A stretch of DNA of 64,000 bases from Branchiostoma lanceolatum (Eukaryota > Chordata > Leptocardii > Amphioxiformes > Branchiostomatidae). Every line of letters starts with the position of its first letter. Position 1 is the first letter of the stretch. The DNA is taken from assembly GCF_035083965.1 (NCBI RefSeq), contig NC_089724.1, forward strand, positions 15,990,410 through 16,054,409, read 5' to 3'. The notes beneath the pieces are model-generated. The model ran no database searches. It saw only the letters and a program-made list of their open reading frames with translations, and was not told the origin of the DNA. The translations under genes and the position numbers were made by a program. Positions 62,776-64,000 of the stretch are shown piece after piece.

Positions 62776-64000
62776 AGGCCCTGTCACACTTGTGCGTGTA
62801 TCATGGCCGTGTGAGTTGCGTGTTAACATTTTTGTCATACGCCGGCGTGTGCACAATACGCACCTAATGCGTTTCTTAATCGTTTTGTGAAAGTTTTAGG
62901 TACGCAGGCACACGCAAGGCACTGCCCAGTACGCCTGATATTTTTGAAACTACCGAAAACTTTCGTGCGAAAGCTGATACGCAGCTCAGACGTCATAAGA
63001 ACGCAGTTCAAACGTCCGACATCGGTCGAGTAAGGTACGAGCGCGCTTTCATGTGTTTGCGCTCCAAACGCGGCAATACGCTTCTCTTGCCGCACGATCT
63101 CTGCCCAGCGACCACATCGCGTACTTGCAGCGCAGATACAACGCACGATGATCGAACGTATGACGAATAAGGATATACGTCACCAATGAGTGTCGTTCGT
63201 CCTGCGATCGGGCAGCGCAGCGTACCAGTAGCGTATGAACAACGCACAGATAACGTGCGGATATAGCGTGCATATATCGAACTCGACGAGCATCCGGGTA
63301 CATTTTTTCCAGATTTGGTATTTCATTGGCCGGGTCGGGTATTCAATTTAGTTAAGGGTAGAGAGGAGACAAACACAGCCAGCAAAGTGTACATAACTTT
63401 TGATTTAAATAATCATTGAAATGGCTCACACAAATGTGCCCATTTTACATACACATAAAAGTTCTACCGTTCGTTACTTGTGGAGGCGTCTTATTATAAC
63501 AATTTTCGTAACTACTGATATCAACGCAACCAAATTCACAGGCTGAATAATGGCTCTAAGTGTCACGGCGTGTTCCAAAAGTAAAATTGGTATCCCTGTT
63601 ACATATATACAAAAGGTCCTACTTGTCGTCAGTTATGGAGGCGTCTTCCCATAACAGTTTAAGTAAATACTAATATCAATGCAACCAAATACGCTCATAA
63701 TTTGATTGGAATTAGTCGGAAGTGCGTCAGGCATGCGGTCGGTAGACGTTGTGTGCGTCCGGAATACGCTCAGCATACGCACCTGATAGGCAGCTATTCG
63801 CTGGAAGGATAACACTATTGCGCACTTCATATGCAAATCATACGTGTCTCAAACGCATTGGATGCGTTGAATTCGTTATTCACACGCTAAATGTGCGACG
63901 CGCATAACTAAAAAAAATTGATATTTTGAGCGTACAACTGCGTATTGTCAAAATTCAACACGGAACTCACACGGAATGGTTTATACGCACAAGTGTGACA
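62776..64000. mobile_element. Larger TIR element, right end cut by the window
   Basis: The left end GGCCCTGTCACACTTGTGCG is matched in inverse orientation by the last bases of the window (CGCACAAGTGTGACA). Similarity extends about 50 bp inward (CCGTGTGAGTTGCGTGTT against CCGTGTGAGTTCCGTGTT). The 1.2-kb interior contains many GCGTA/TACGC motifs and a direct repeat of about 75 bp (TATGGAGGCGTCTT and GTGGAGGCGTCTT, 155 bp apart), but no intact transposase. A TAA between the two adjacent elements could be a PIF/Harbinger-type target duplication. Confidence 0.6.

Overview
This is eukaryotic, metazoan-type DNA. Genes are split by GT-AG introns (and one likely GC-AG intron), coding exons are separated by AT-rich non-coding sequence, and non-LTR, Penelope-like and TIR transposon debris is common. 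The combination of a Ski/Sno/Dac-family gene, a huge Thr/Ser/Pro mucin gene and this repeat spectrum suggests an invertebrate deuterostome, most likely a lancelet (Branchiostoma). That placement is an inference. All gene models below were assembled by eye from splice sites and reading-frame phase.

Layout. (1) 233-7897, minus strand: a complete nine-exon gene for an unrecognised protein of about 350 residues, with a TIR element, a dispersed repeat and a tRNA-like sequence in its first intron. (2) 9720-19210, plus strand, divergent from gene 1: three phase-compatible exons encoding a roughly 2925-residue acidic protein. It starts with SUMO-interaction-type motifs and carries a Ski/Sno/Dac-type DNA-binding fold and, some 700 residues later, a CxxC/HxH zinc module spaced exactly as in the Ski SMAD4-binding domain. 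(3) 19211-33874: about 14.7 kb without convincing genes, holding UTR-like sequence, a fold-back palindrome, a LINE-type tail and a 1-kb minisatellite. (4) 33875-46621, plus strand: a transmembrane mucin built from a signal-peptide exon, two giant Thr/Ser/Pro exons, one transmembrane exon and one Gly/Pro-rich cytoplasmic tail exon. (5) 49549-50562 and 53776-55056, plus strand: two more transmembrane-plus-tail exon pairs with the same intron phases (1 then 2) as the mucin's own, but with a Lys/Ser-rich basic tail and an Asp/poly-Ser tail. I found no signal-peptide or mucin exon of their own. (6) 50880-57400: LINE 3' ends and a Penelope-like insertion. (7) 58156-62010, minus strand: six exons of a class-3 (alpha/beta-hydrolase) lipase-like protein, 5' end not found. 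(8) 62531-64000: two adjacent TIR elements sharing the same ends, the second cut by the window edge.

The main point of interest is the mucin locus. The two mucin exons start with the same short signal-cleavage-region peptide and are both phase 1-1, and three transmembrane/tail cassettes downstream are all phase-compatible with the mucin donor. This could be one gene that attaches one extracellular mucin to three cytoplasmic tails by alternative splicing, or a tandem family whose ectodomain exons were lost or lie unseen. RNA data would decide.
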